Source: an uncultured Flavobacteriales bacterium (GTDB lineage: Bacteria; Bacteroidota; Bacteroidia; Flavobacteriales; JBLHRE01). From it: a stretch of DNA of 64,000 nt. Positions 8,508 to 16,003 of the stretch are shown here, piece by piece. A program made the position numbers and the translations under genes. The first letter of the stretch is position 1. Every line of letters begins with the position of its first letter. The notes below the pieces were generated by a model. That model saw nothing but the letters and a program-made list of their open reading frames with translations. It did no database searches and was not told the DNA's origin. The stretch is from NCBI GenBank assembly GCA_937139155.1, contig CAKZPI010000029.1, positions 24,151 to 88,150 on the forward strand, given 5' to 3'.

Positions 8508-9989
8508 TTATTGCTTTACCCATTTAATCAGAGCTCTTCCTTTTTCTTCACCAATTTCAATGAGGTAAAACCCTGGAGATAGATCTTCAGAAACATCAAG
8601 GGGCATTCCGGGTTCTGCCATTCCACTGCCTACCAATTGTCCTTGGCTTGAATAAATTTTATAGGCTTGCGAAGAGGTTAAGCCTTGAATTGTGGGTGAG
8701 TTTATGCCCGGATTTGGAAAAGCTTGAAGTTCTTCAGGACTCTCAGGGCCACTCAAACTCAAACTTCCATCACGGTAAACCTGATAATGAATTAAATCTG
8801 CTTTTTCATGCATGCTGCCTTTGGTTATTTGCGCCAAGACCTGAATGCTGCTGTCTTGTGCCCACCAAACTTCAAAGGGAACTAGTCCGCGGTACCCGTT
8901 TGGTGCCTTTAGGCATATATCCCAGGTTTTTTGCCCTTGAGCATCATACTTCAAAGCCCGTGAATAGGTTTCTGGGTCTGATTGCCTTGGGAGGGACCAA
9001 TCGCCAATGAAGTATAGAGAAGAATCGCTTCCCCTCAAAGCATGAAAAGTGTTGAATTGTCCCATTCCGGTATTGGCTGGGTAAACACAATTACCAGTTA
9101 GCGGAATGTCAATCGGAGGGTGAAGCTGCTCAAAACTCCAGTTTAGGCAGAGGTAGGCAAAATGCTGTTTGCCGCGAATTCCGAATTCAATGCCATTAGG
9201 CCCCGATTTTAAGTCGTCTGAAAAGCTGATGTACCATGGGTCATTGGGTAGGTTTAGCGAGTCCAATACCAAGTATCCATCAAAAAATAAATTGGGGGTA
9301 AACTTAAGAACAACCAAGGCCGGTACTGCTCCTTGTGGGGCGTCGCGCCAACCCAAGGCGAACCAGCTACCGTTGTTAGGGTTTTGCACGATATGGTACT
9401 CCTGCACAAAATTTATTCCAGGTAGGGTGATTGTATCTCTTGGTATGGCTTGTGCCCAATTCGTGCTAAGCTCCATTAAATACATCTGGTCATTGGCACC
9501 TGGCCAGAGCTGAAACACTGAGTCAGGGGAGACGAAAAATAGGCTTTGATCTGTAAAAGGATTCAAAATACCTACGGCACCTAAATCACTTGGGCAGTTT
9601 TGTTGTTGCAAACCTGTCAAACCGGTGTAAAGGAAATCTGAGGACCGCCGATACATGAAGGCCAGCAAACTGTCTTCATAAAGCAATGCCTGGGCAAAGG
9701 TATGGGTGTCAAGAGCTTCACAATAATTTAGATTTTGGGTGATTTTATCAAATTCAAAAAAGCCTCCCCAGGGTGAGGGCATATTATCGATGGTTGATAT
9801 TCTGGTGGTAACCTGGGTCTGGTTCTGAAAAGACCTGAGGGCGGTTTCTTTGGTGTTTGGAACTGGGTCAAGGTAAATCTGACCCGAAATTTCGGTTTGC
9901 CCCTTTAAAGTTAGGCTGGCCAATAAAAAAAGGATGAAGCAAAAGGAAAGGTTCCCTTGTACAGGAAGTTGGTTTTGGAAAGGTTTCAT
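8508..9989 (-). CDS. T9SS type A sorting domain protein
   Basis: A 493-residue secreted protein. The N-terminus has a cytoplasmic lead followed by a hydrophobic stretch (LSFCFILFLLASLTLKG, about residues 14-30) and likely signal cleavage before QTEISG. The middle is a repetitive beta-rich region of propeller style (SSLYFIGDWSLP, NGIEFGIRG) with no recognisable catalytic motif. The C-terminus from about residue 420 is a T9SS type A sorting domain: QAFPNPG, an IYSSQGQLV strand, LSPGFYLIEI and a basic tail (KWVKQ). It is expected to be exported through the outer membrane and processed there. It is a single-gene unit, divergent from the truncated glycosyltransferase at 10185. Substrate or binding partner unknown. 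Confidence 0.88.
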   Translation of the reverse strand: MKPFQNQLPVQGNLSFCFILFLLASLTLKGQTEISGQIYLDPVPNTKETALRSFQNQTQVTTRISTIDNMPSPWGGFFEFDKITQNLNYCEALDTHTFAQALLYEDSLLAFMYRRSSDFLYTGLTGLQQQNCPSDLGAVGILNPFTDQSLFFVSPDSVFQLWPGANDQMYLMELSTNWAQAIPRDTITLPGINFVQEYHIVQNPNNGSWFALGWRDAPQGAVPALVVLKFTPNLFFDGYLVLDSLNLPNDPWYISFSDDLKSGPNGIEFGIRGKQHFAYLCLNWSFEQLHPPIDIPLTGNCVYPANTGMGQFNTFHALRGSDSSLYFIGDWSLPRQSDPETYSRALKYDAQGQKTWDICLKAPNGYRGLVPFEVWWAQDSSIQVLAQITKGSMHEKADLIHYQVYRDGSLSLSGPESPEELQAFPNPGINSPTIQGLTSSQAYKIYSSQGQLVGSGMAEPGMPLDVSEDLSPGFYLIEIGEEKGRALIKWVKQ

Positions 9990-10184
9990 TCGTAAGCGGT
10001 TAGATGGGAAAGGTATGGTTTTAAAAATGAATGCTTCAGTGTAGGCTCCGCTCCTTTTTGCCTAGATCTTTGATGTTTTCAGGGTTCAATTCCAAAACCG
10101 AGCGTCCTCACCAATCAATCTCAGGTTGGGTCATGAAAATTCGCCGCATGGTAAACCCGCCTTTTTTTCTACATCCCCCCCAGA

Positions 10185-10400
10185 ATGAAACTCATCAAAA
10201 ACCCATTCTTCCTCATTCTTGCCCTCATTTACCTCTTTCCAGTTCAGTGGTTTGGGTTCAATGAACGGCCAGTTCGTTTATTTGATGAAGCCACCTATGC
10301 CAACAACTCCATTGATTTTTATCAAGAGTTTAGTCCGGCTTTTCAGATTCGTGACCAGGGAAAGCCCGATAGCCTATCATACTCAATCCTAACGATTTAA
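10185..10400 (+). pseudogene. Truncated N-terminus of a GT39/ArnT-like glycosyltransferase
   Basis: A 71-residue frame begins with a transmembrane segment (FFLILALIYLFPVQWFGF) and the motif RPVRLFDEATYANNSIDFY. This matches the first membrane helix and the acidic DE motif of polyprenyl-phosphate-sugar transferases of the PMT/ArnT type, which normally exceed 450 residues. The frame then enters unrelated residues (GKPDSLSYSILTI) and stops, so no acceptor-binding or further membrane region exists. The following 208 bases contain a second short frame (10458-10553, ending QKMLYRVTVRQR) that could be the other end of the same gene after an internal deletion, though this is only a guess. The remnant borders the carbamoyltransferase module. 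Confidence 0.6.
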
Positions 10401-10608
10401 TATATAGGTAAATAAGTTTAACCTGAGCCTTTCGAGATAGGCAACCAAGATTAGTCAATGGCGCAGATCTGGATTAATCCAAAAGGCATGGTGCAATCAA
10501 TAGGCATACGTGGTCAGAAAATGCTTTACAGGGTTACCGTAAGACAACGCTAACTCCTGATTTATTCCTTTCTTTGTCCAGCCCAATCTTGCTGATTTTA
10601 AATTCAAT

Positions 10609-12471
10609 ATGAAGAACATCTTAGGCATTTCAGCCTTTTACCACGATAGCGCTGCAGCCTTGGTTGTGAATGGTGAAATCATTGCTGCCGCTCAGGAAGA
10701 ACGATTTTCACGTGAAAAACATACCTCTAAGTTTCCGAAGAAGGCTGTTTCGTACTGCCTTGAAGAGGCCGGACTTACCTTGGATGAACTAGATGCGGTG
10801 GTGTTTTATGATAAGCCCCTATTGAAGTTTGAACGACTTCTTCAAACGTATTATGCCTTTTCACCCAAAGGTTTACGTTCTTTCCTAAAGGCTATTCCTG
10901 TTTGGATCAATGAGAAATTGTTTTTGAAGAAAATGATTCGAGACGGACTGAAGGAAGTGGAAACCTTTGAGGCCTCTAAGCTCAACCTCCTTTTTCCTGA
11001 ACATCATTTAAGCCATGCAGCTTCAGCCTTTTTCCCCTCAAACCTCAAAGAAGCAGCCATTCTCACGGTGGATGGAGTTGGGGAGTGGTGTACGGCGTCC
11101 ATTGGACTTGGAAAAGGAAATAATATCCAATTCCTTAAGGAAATGGAGTTCCCGCATTCAGTGGGCCTATTGTATTCTGCTTTTACCTACTACCTGGGCT
11201 TCACAGTAAACTCAGGTGAATACAAGCTCATGGGTCTAGCTCCCTATGGATTGATTGAGGATGAAGAAACCCAATCCTTTATTCAGAAGATAAAGTCCAC
11301 CCTCATTGATCTGAAATCAGACGGCTCCATTTGGCTCAACCCCAAGTACTTTAATTATGCAACGGGGCTTCGAATGGTTCATGATAAGAAATGGGAAGCT
11401 TTGTTTGGCTTAAGCCGAAGGAATGAGTCGGATGAAATCCTTCAGTCGCATTGCAATTTGGCCTTGGCCATTCAGGAGGTTACCGAGGAAATAGTGCTTG
11501 CCATGGCTCGGCATGCCAAAGAGATTACGGGGTCATCGGCCCTTTGCTTGGCCGGTGGAGTTGCCCTAAACTGTGTTGCAAACGGAAAAATCTTAAGAGC
11601 GGGTATCTTCGATAAGGTCTATATCCAGCCTGCCTCAGGAGACGCTGGTGGAGCCCTGGGCGCAGCCCTCGCAATACACCATATGTACTATCAGGAAGAC
11701 CGGGTTCTTGGCGAGAGCTATGACCAAATGAAAGGGGCTTATTTAGGTCCGTCCTTTTCTGAAAAGGAAATTTTAAGCATGGCTCGTAGAGCAAAAGCAA
11801 AGTCACACCATCTTCCCTTTGATGAAATTAGTAGAAAGGCCGCATCGCTACTGAATGAGGGTAAGGTGGTAGGTTGGTTTCAAGGGCGGATGGAATTCGG
11901 TCCCCGAGCCTTAGGTAACCGGAGTATTTTGGGTGACCCCAGCAACCCTGTTATGCAAAAACACCTCAACCTCAAGATTAAATACAGAGAAGGCTTCCGG
12001 CCCTTCGCCCCTTCGGTATTGGCCACTAAGGCTCAAGATTACTTTGAATTGGATGCCCCATCGCCCTATATGCTTTTGGTTTGTCCGGTTAAGGAAAGTC
12101 GAAGAACCCCTAGGCCTGATAATTATGAAGAGATGAATCTTTGGGAAAGGTTGTACTCTACACGGTCAGATATTCAATCGGTTACCCATCTTGACTATTC
12201 TGCAAGGGTTCAAACGGTAAGTCCTGAAACCAATCAGCGCTACCACCAATTGATCTCAGATTTTGAAAAGCTATCTGGGGTGGGCTTGGTGGTGAATACC
12301 AGCTTCAATGTGCGTGGAGAACCTGTGGTTTGCACCCCCTTTGATGCCTACCGATGCTTCATGGCAACTGAAATGGACGCCCTGGTCATAGAGAACTTCC
12401 TTTTCCTTAAAGAGGAGCAAGAGGATCATGAAAACCGTGAAAAGTGGCAGGTAAGTTTTAAACCTGACTGA
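10609..12471 (+). CDS. NodU/CmcH/TobZ-family carbamoyltransferase (SxtI-like)
   Basis: A 620-residue cytoplasmic enzyme of the family that activates carbamoyl phosphate with ATP and transfers the carbamoyl group to a hydroxyl of a sugar, antibiotic or toxin. The N-terminal Kae1-like domain has the HD motif (FYHDSAA, H12/D13) and the metal-site motif EHHLSHAASAF (H132, H136). DGVGEW and LAGGVALNC are further nucleotide-site motifs. The C-terminal part (from about residue 415) has GRMEFGPRALGNRSIL and VNTSFNVRGEP, also family hallmarks. The acceptor cannot be inferred. It is the first gene of a tight operon with an SGNH hydrolase (2-base gap), a DUF5989 microprotein and an SxtJ-like membrane protein. 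A -7-like element TTTCTTTG lies at 10569-10576. Confidence 0.93.
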   Translation: MKNILGISAFYHDSAAALVVNGEIIAAAQEERFSREKHTSKFPKKAVSYCLEEAGLTLDELDAVVFYDKPLLKFERLLQTYYAFSPKGLRSFLKAIPVWINEKLFLKKMIRDGLKEVETFEASKLNLLFPEHHLSHAASAFFPSNLKEAAILTVDGVGEWCTASIGLGKGNNIQFLKEMEFPHSVGLLYSAFTYYLGFTVNSGEYKLMGLAPYGLIEDEETQSFIQKIKSTLIDLKSDGSIWLNPKYFNYATGLRMVHDKKWEALFGLSRRNESDEILQSHCNLALAIQEVTEEIVLAMARHAKEITGSSALCLAGGVALNCVANGKILRAGIFDKVYIQPASGDAGGALGAALAIHHMYYQEDRVLGESYDQMKGAYLGPSFSEKEILSMARRAKAKSHHLPFDEISRKAASLLNEGKVVGWFQGRMEFGPRALGNRSILGDPSNPVMQKHLNLKIKYREGFRPFAPSVLATKAQDYFELDAPSPYMLLVCPVKESRRTPRPDNYEEMNLWERLYSTRSDIQSVTHLDYSARVQTVSPETNQRYHQLISDFEKLSGVGLVVNTSFNVRGEPVVCTPFDAYRCFMATEMDALVIENFLFLKEEQEDHENREKWQVSFKPD

Positions 12472-12473
12472 AA

Positions 12474-13646
12474 ATGAAAGGATTAAAAAAACACAAGGTT
12501 TCCCTGGTAGTATTCGGGTTGGGGCTGGTTGGTTTAGCATTAGGATCTACCCTTGAAAAACCCGGACTATTACCACCTACAGCCAGAATGTTCAACTTAT
12601 TGGGATGGTTTTTCATCGGATTTGGTTTAACCCTTTTTTCCTTCAAAAGAAACTGGGCGGTTCCGGCAAACGTCTTCCTGTTGGGATCCATGGTTCTTGC
12701 CCTAGAGCTTTTTTGTTTTTTCAGCCTTGGAATGCCAGCACGTCCGCATAAGGTTTACAAAGAGGTTAAGCATCCTGATGGGCACATCCAAAAGGAAATT
12801 GGAAACCTCCCCCTGGCAAATACCGAAATTCAAGATGTTAAGGTATTAGGAGAAGGGGATACCGCCTTTAAAGTGACCTATGAAATTGACCAATACAGCC
12901 GGAGAACCACGCCGAAGGTAGATTCAGCTCAAGAATATGCCCTGTTTTTCGGGTGCTCCATTGCCTTCGGACATGGGGTAGAAAATTTCGAAAACTTGCC
13001 TGGGCAATACCAAGCGGTTTGTAATGGGGTTGCTTCCTACAACTATGCGCATAGAGGTCAGGGCACCAATCATATGCTCGCCCGACTTCAGCATCATAAC
13101 CTCAGAGAACAGGTTCGGGAGGAGTCTGGGAAGGCTTTTTATATCTTTTTTTGGGATCATATTTACCGAGCCATAGGTTCAATGGAACGGTACACAGACT
13201 GGCTTTACAATGCGCCTTATTACAAGCTTGAAGATGGAAAACTGGTTCGAGACGGTTCTTTTCGCTCAGGGCGGAAAGCGGTGTCTTGGTTTTATGAAAA
13301 GGTGTTTCAAACTTCGATTGTTCGCTATTTCGAGATAGGGTTTCCTATAGAGCTGAATGAATCCCATTTTAATCTGATCGCGGAAATGATTTTAGAATCA
13401 AAGAAAGCTTACGCCGAGCAGTTTGGAAACGACGAATTTTATATGGTGGTTCATCCTACCTTTGTACATTACACCCCTGAGGAATTCGAGGCCTTTTTGA
13501 AGACGGTAGAATCTAAGGGGATTCAAGTTTTTGATTACAAGAATGTGGTGGAATACGGCGGAAAATATACGCTTCGGGGCGACCCCCACCCCAGCCCTAC
13601 TACTTATAAATTGGTGGCAGAAGCCTTATGTAACGATGTAAATTAA
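12474..13646 (+). CDS. Membrane-anchored SGNH/GDSL-type hydrolase
   Basis: A 390-residue protein. Three hydrophobic segments lie near the N-terminus (about residues 8-26, 42-58 and 66-86), followed by a soluble domain. The nucleophile block is FFGCSIAFGHGVE with S162, where the usual GDS reads GCS, as in many SGNH families of polysaccharide loci. The acid/base pair is in GDPHPS near the C-terminus (D370, H372). Family members remove or transfer acyl or acetyl groups on glycans and lipids; the substrate here is unknown. The gene starts 2 bases after the carbamoyltransferase stop and ends 4 bases before the DUF5989 gene, so it is part of that operon. In the cyanobacterial saxitoxin cluster a GDSL lipase (sxtL) has the same neighbours. 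Confidence 0.82.
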   Translation: MKGLKKHKVSLVVFGLGLVGLALGSTLEKPGLLPPTARMFNLLGWFFIGFGLTLFSFKRNWAVPANVFLLGSMVLALELFCFFSLGMPARPHKVYKEVKHPDGHIQKEIGNLPLANTEIQDVKVLGEGDTAFKVTYEIDQYSRRTTPKVDSAQEYALFFGCSIAFGHGVENFENLPGQYQAVCNGVASYNYAHRGQGTNHMLARLQHHNLREQVREESGKAFYIFFWDHIYRAIGSMERYTDWLYNAPYYKLEDGKLVRDGSFRSGRKAVSWFYEKVFQTSIVRYFEIGFPIELNESHFNLIAEMILESKKAYAEQFGNDEFYMVVHPTFVHYTPEEFEAFLKTVESKGIQVFDYKNVVEYGGKYTLRGDPHPSPTTYKLVAEALCNDVN

Positions 13647-13650
13647 AACT

Positions 13651-13800
13651 ATGGATGCGTTAAAAGATTTGTGGAAGTTCATGAAGGCTAGGAAGAAGTT
13701 CTGGCTGGCTCCCGTCATCATCATCTTACTCTTACTGGGTGTATTGATTGTTTTTGGAGGATCAAGTGCCTTGGCCCCATTTATTTATTCCATTTTCTAA
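13651..13800 (+). CDS. DUF5989-family membrane microprotein (SxtK-like)
   Basis: A 49-residue protein: amphipathic basic N-terminus (MDALKDLWKFMKARKKFW), one transmembrane helix (about residues 21-36, VIIILLLLGVLIVFGG) and a short tail ending PFIYSIF. The K-D-L-W-x-F-M...R-K-K-F-W pattern and the xPFIYxxF ending are what I know of DUF5989, a family found next to NodU-type carbamoyltransferases. It begins 4 bases after the hydrolase stop. Its stop codon shares a base with the next start (TAATG), so it is translationally coupled to the SxtJ-like gene. No catalytic residues are visible. A role as a small membrane subunit or anchor for the cytoplasmic transferase is inferred from context. Confidence 0.85.
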   Translation: MDALKDLWKFMKARKKFWLAPVIIILLLLGVLIVFGGSSALAPFIYSIF

Positions 13801-14162
13801 TGAAAACCACCAACCCAACCAAAACCGTTCTGACCATTGCCACTGGATTTTTAATCATTGGCCTTTTTACCGGAAACGAGGTGTTTTATAAGATTGCTGC
13901 AGGGGTAGGAATTTTAGGATTAATCTCCTCCAAACTTGCCTATTGGATTGATTTCCTGTGGATGAAGCTGGCCTGGGTATTGAGTTTAATTGTGCCAAAT
14001 ATTCTTTTGTCCGCGGTATTTTTTCTCGTCCTATTTCCAGTGGCCTTGCTTTCCCGTTTATTTGGTGAGTCCGACCCTCTTTGGTTGAAAAATCGCCGAG
14101 ATAGCTTCTTCAAAGAAACCAATAAGACCTTCGACCCAGAGTCTTTTGAAAACCCTTGGTAA
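13800..14162 (+). CDS. SxtJ-family membrane protein
   Basis: A 120-residue integral membrane protein with helices at about residues 9-25, 30-45 and 58-86 and a soluble C-terminal tail. The features that suggest SxtJ are the long helix with a P-x-x-L-L-S-R-L-x-G break (FPVALLSRLFGESDPL), followed by a polar region rich in basic and aromatic residues (WLKNRRDSFFKET) and the ending FENPW. SxtJ is a named but functionally uncharacterised family first seen in saxitoxin clusters beside the carbamoyltransferase. It overlaps the microprotein stop by one base and is the last gene of the operon; a 172-base gap follows before the GT22 gene. No enzyme motif is visible. Confidence 0.78.
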   Translation: MKTTNPTKTVLTIATGFLIIGLFTGNEVFYKIAAGVGILGLISSKLAYWIDFLWMKLAWVLSLIVPNILLSAVFFLVLFPVALLSRLFGESDPLWLKNRRDSFFKETNKTFDPESFENPW

Positions 14163-14334
14163 TTATCAATGCCAACTTAAATTCACGCCCCAGAGTTGTT
14201 AACCCAAGACTTGATTTTGCCCATTGGTCACTTTACGATAAAGCACCAGGGAGTTTCCTAAAATTAGTGTCTATCAACCATTATCTTATTTTTATCAAGT
14301 CTATTAACCCTGAATGTTTGAAACTTCAAATTAA

Positions 14335-15840
14335 ATGAAGCTATCTCTTCACTCACCTTGGATAATCCTCTTTTTTGGGGCCTTCTTTTTTGTTCTTACG
14401 GCATGGAAATCAACGGGGTATCATCATGGAGATGAGCAGCATCAAATTCTTGAATGGGCAGGTTTAAAGCTAGGCTTTAATCAGCCGGAAGATTTGCCTT
14501 GGGAGTTTAGGGACCAAATAAGACCTTGTTTACAGCCAACCCTGGCTTATATATTTATCTCAGCCATTACCGCGGTTTCCGGACTTTTACCTTTTGAAGG
14601 AGAGGTCTCCCCGTATACCTTGGCCTTTATATTAAGACTGATTACATCAGGTCTTTCTTTCGGAGTATTGACCTTTCTATTTTTGGTGATGAGAAAAAAG
14701 GTTCCTCGTGGAGCCCCCCGAAGCCTGTTTCTTGCTTCCTTCTTCTTTCTATGGTTCCTGCCCTATTTATCCGTTCGATTTTCATCTGAAACCTGGGGAG
14801 GACTTTTCTTGGCTCTGGCTTTGGCCCTTTTTCTTTGGGAGCGGACATTTTCCTTGAAGCCCTTTGTTTTTGGATTATTGCTTGCCCTTTCCTTTTTGTT
14901 TCGTTACCAAATGGCTCTTTCCATACTTGGCTTCGGATTGTATATTCTCATATTCGCTAACTGGCCAATAAAAAAGATGATTCTGGCGAGCCTAGGCTTC
15001 ATAGGAACAATTTTCCTTGGCTTTATATTAGACAGTTGGTTTTACCAAGATCTAGTATTTTCCCCATGGAATTATTTAAATGAGACCATACTCAGTTCTG
15101 AAGGTCCAAAATTCGGGTCCTTACCTTGGAATTTCTACCTAATAAACTTCTTTTACTTTCCTAGTAAGTTTATAGCCTACCCAATAGGCATTTTGACAAT
15201 TTTCCTTTTGGTTACAAGGCCAAAGTCTTTATTCCTTTGGTTGTTTATCCCCTTTTTTATTGCCCATTCTTTTGTGCCACATAAAGAACTTAGGTTCATG
15301 TTTCCGATGGCCTTTTTAATTCCCCTATTAATTTATGAATCGTATGTAAGCTTACGCCGATTTGAGCTTCCTTATAGGGGAGCAGTTTTACGCGGACTAT
15401 CCTTGATCTTCCTTGTACTAAACTTACCCCTACTTATTTTATTCTCTCAAAAGCCGGCGGGTGTAGGAAGGATGGAAATAACTCAATTTATTCATAATCA
15501 ACACCAGGAAAAGGAAGTGCACCTTATTTATGCTGACTGGGCAAATCCATACGACCCATGGCATGGGCTAACCACGAATTTCTACCTTCCTGAAGGGATG
15601 TCAAGAACCAGGATTAGTAGTGTTTGTGAGGTAAGGCCTTCTTTAATTCAGCCAAACCGAGTGAATCTTCTTGTTATCCGAAAGTTTCATAAAACCAAAG
15701 TAGACTGCGTGGAGAACCTAAACTCCCTTGGCTTCGATTTTAAGGTTCAAAGCATTCCGGAGTGGATGGAACCTCACTTAAAGCACCACGACCAGTGGCA
15801 AAACAACCGTATTTTGGAGCTCTACCAGTATGAAAAATAA
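14335..15840 (+). CDS. GT22-type (ALG9/PIG-B-like) mannosyltransferase
   Basis: A 501-residue polytopic membrane glycosyltransferase with about 9-10 helices. Two GT22 hallmarks are present: the luminal/periplasmic acidic motif after the first helix (HHGDEQHQILEW, D33/E34), followed by R-D-Q-I-R-P-x-L-Q-P (residues 59-68), and the late motif HKELRFMFP (residues 316-324), equivalent to the HKEERF of eukaryotic ALG and PIG mannosyltransferases. Family members use a polyprenyl-phosphate sugar on the outer face of the membrane. Bacterial members are known but their acceptors mostly are not. The gene lies 172 bases after the SxtJ-like gene in the same orientation, so a joint role in a surface glycan is possible. 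Sugar and acceptor are unknown. Confidence 0.8.
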   Translation: MKLSLHSPWIILFFGAFFFVLTAWKSTGYHHGDEQHQILEWAGLKLGFNQPEDLPWEFRDQIRPCLQPTLAYIFISAITAVSGLLPFEGEVSPYTLAFILRLITSGLSFGVLTFLFLVMRKKVPRGAPRSLFLASFFFLWFLPYLSVRFSSETWGGLFLALALALFLWERTFSLKPFVFGLLLALSFLFRYQMALSILGFGLYILIFANWPIKKMILASLGFIGTIFLGFILDSWFYQDLVFSPWNYLNETILSSEGPKFGSLPWNFYLINFFYFPSKFIAYPIGILTIFLLVTRPKSLFLWLFIPFFIAHSFVPHKELRFMFPMAFLIPLLIYESYVSLRRFELPYRGAVLRGLSLIFLVLNLPLLILFSQKPAGVGRMEITQFIHNQHQEKEVHLIYADWANPYDPWHGLTTNFYLPEGMSRTRISSVCEVRPSLIQPNRVNLLVIRKFHKTKVDCVENLNSLGFDFKVQSIPEWMEPHLKHHDQWQNNRILELYQYEK

Positions 15841-15938
15841 TGTCGCATTTCAGCCCCCCAGTATCAAGAGCCTCTGAATGCGCATGGCTGTCCGCTATTA
15901 ATTAAAGGAGGCTAAAGTACTCATTTTCAGCACATCTC

Positions 15939-16001
15939 TAGTCACTTGTCACTAGTCACCTGTCACCAGTCACTAGTCACTAGTCACTAGTCACTCGTCA
16001 C
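15939..16001. repeat. Nine-copy heptamer tandem repeat NNGTCAC
   Basis: Nine consecutive 7-base units share an invariant GTCAC core with a variable first two bases: TA, TT, TA, CT, CA, TA, TA, TA, TC. The array ends two bases before the stop codon of the minus-strand aminopeptidase, inside the 163-base gap between two convergent genes. There are no spacers, so it is not a CRISPR. No U-rich tail is seen, so it is not an obvious terminator. Confidence 0.92.
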
Positions 16002-16003
16002 CC

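Noticed and set aside
10031..10264. Frame of 77 codons before the glycosyltransferase remnant
   Set aside because: It overlaps the better frame at 10185, is rich in Pro, Ser and His in no pattern, and shows no domain.
14156..14338. Frame of 60 codons between the SxtJ-like and GT22 genes
   Set aside because: It overlaps both neighbours by a few bases and has no recognisable pattern; the gap is treated as noncoding.
10609..15840. Toxin (saxitoxin-like) biosynthesis cluster
   Set aside because: Only the carbamoyl-tailoring parts are present. There is no polyketide-like SxtA, amidinotransferase or other scaffold gene, so toxin production is not supported.
15939..16001. CRISPR-like array
   Set aside because: Units are 7 bases with no spacers and no cas genes are near.
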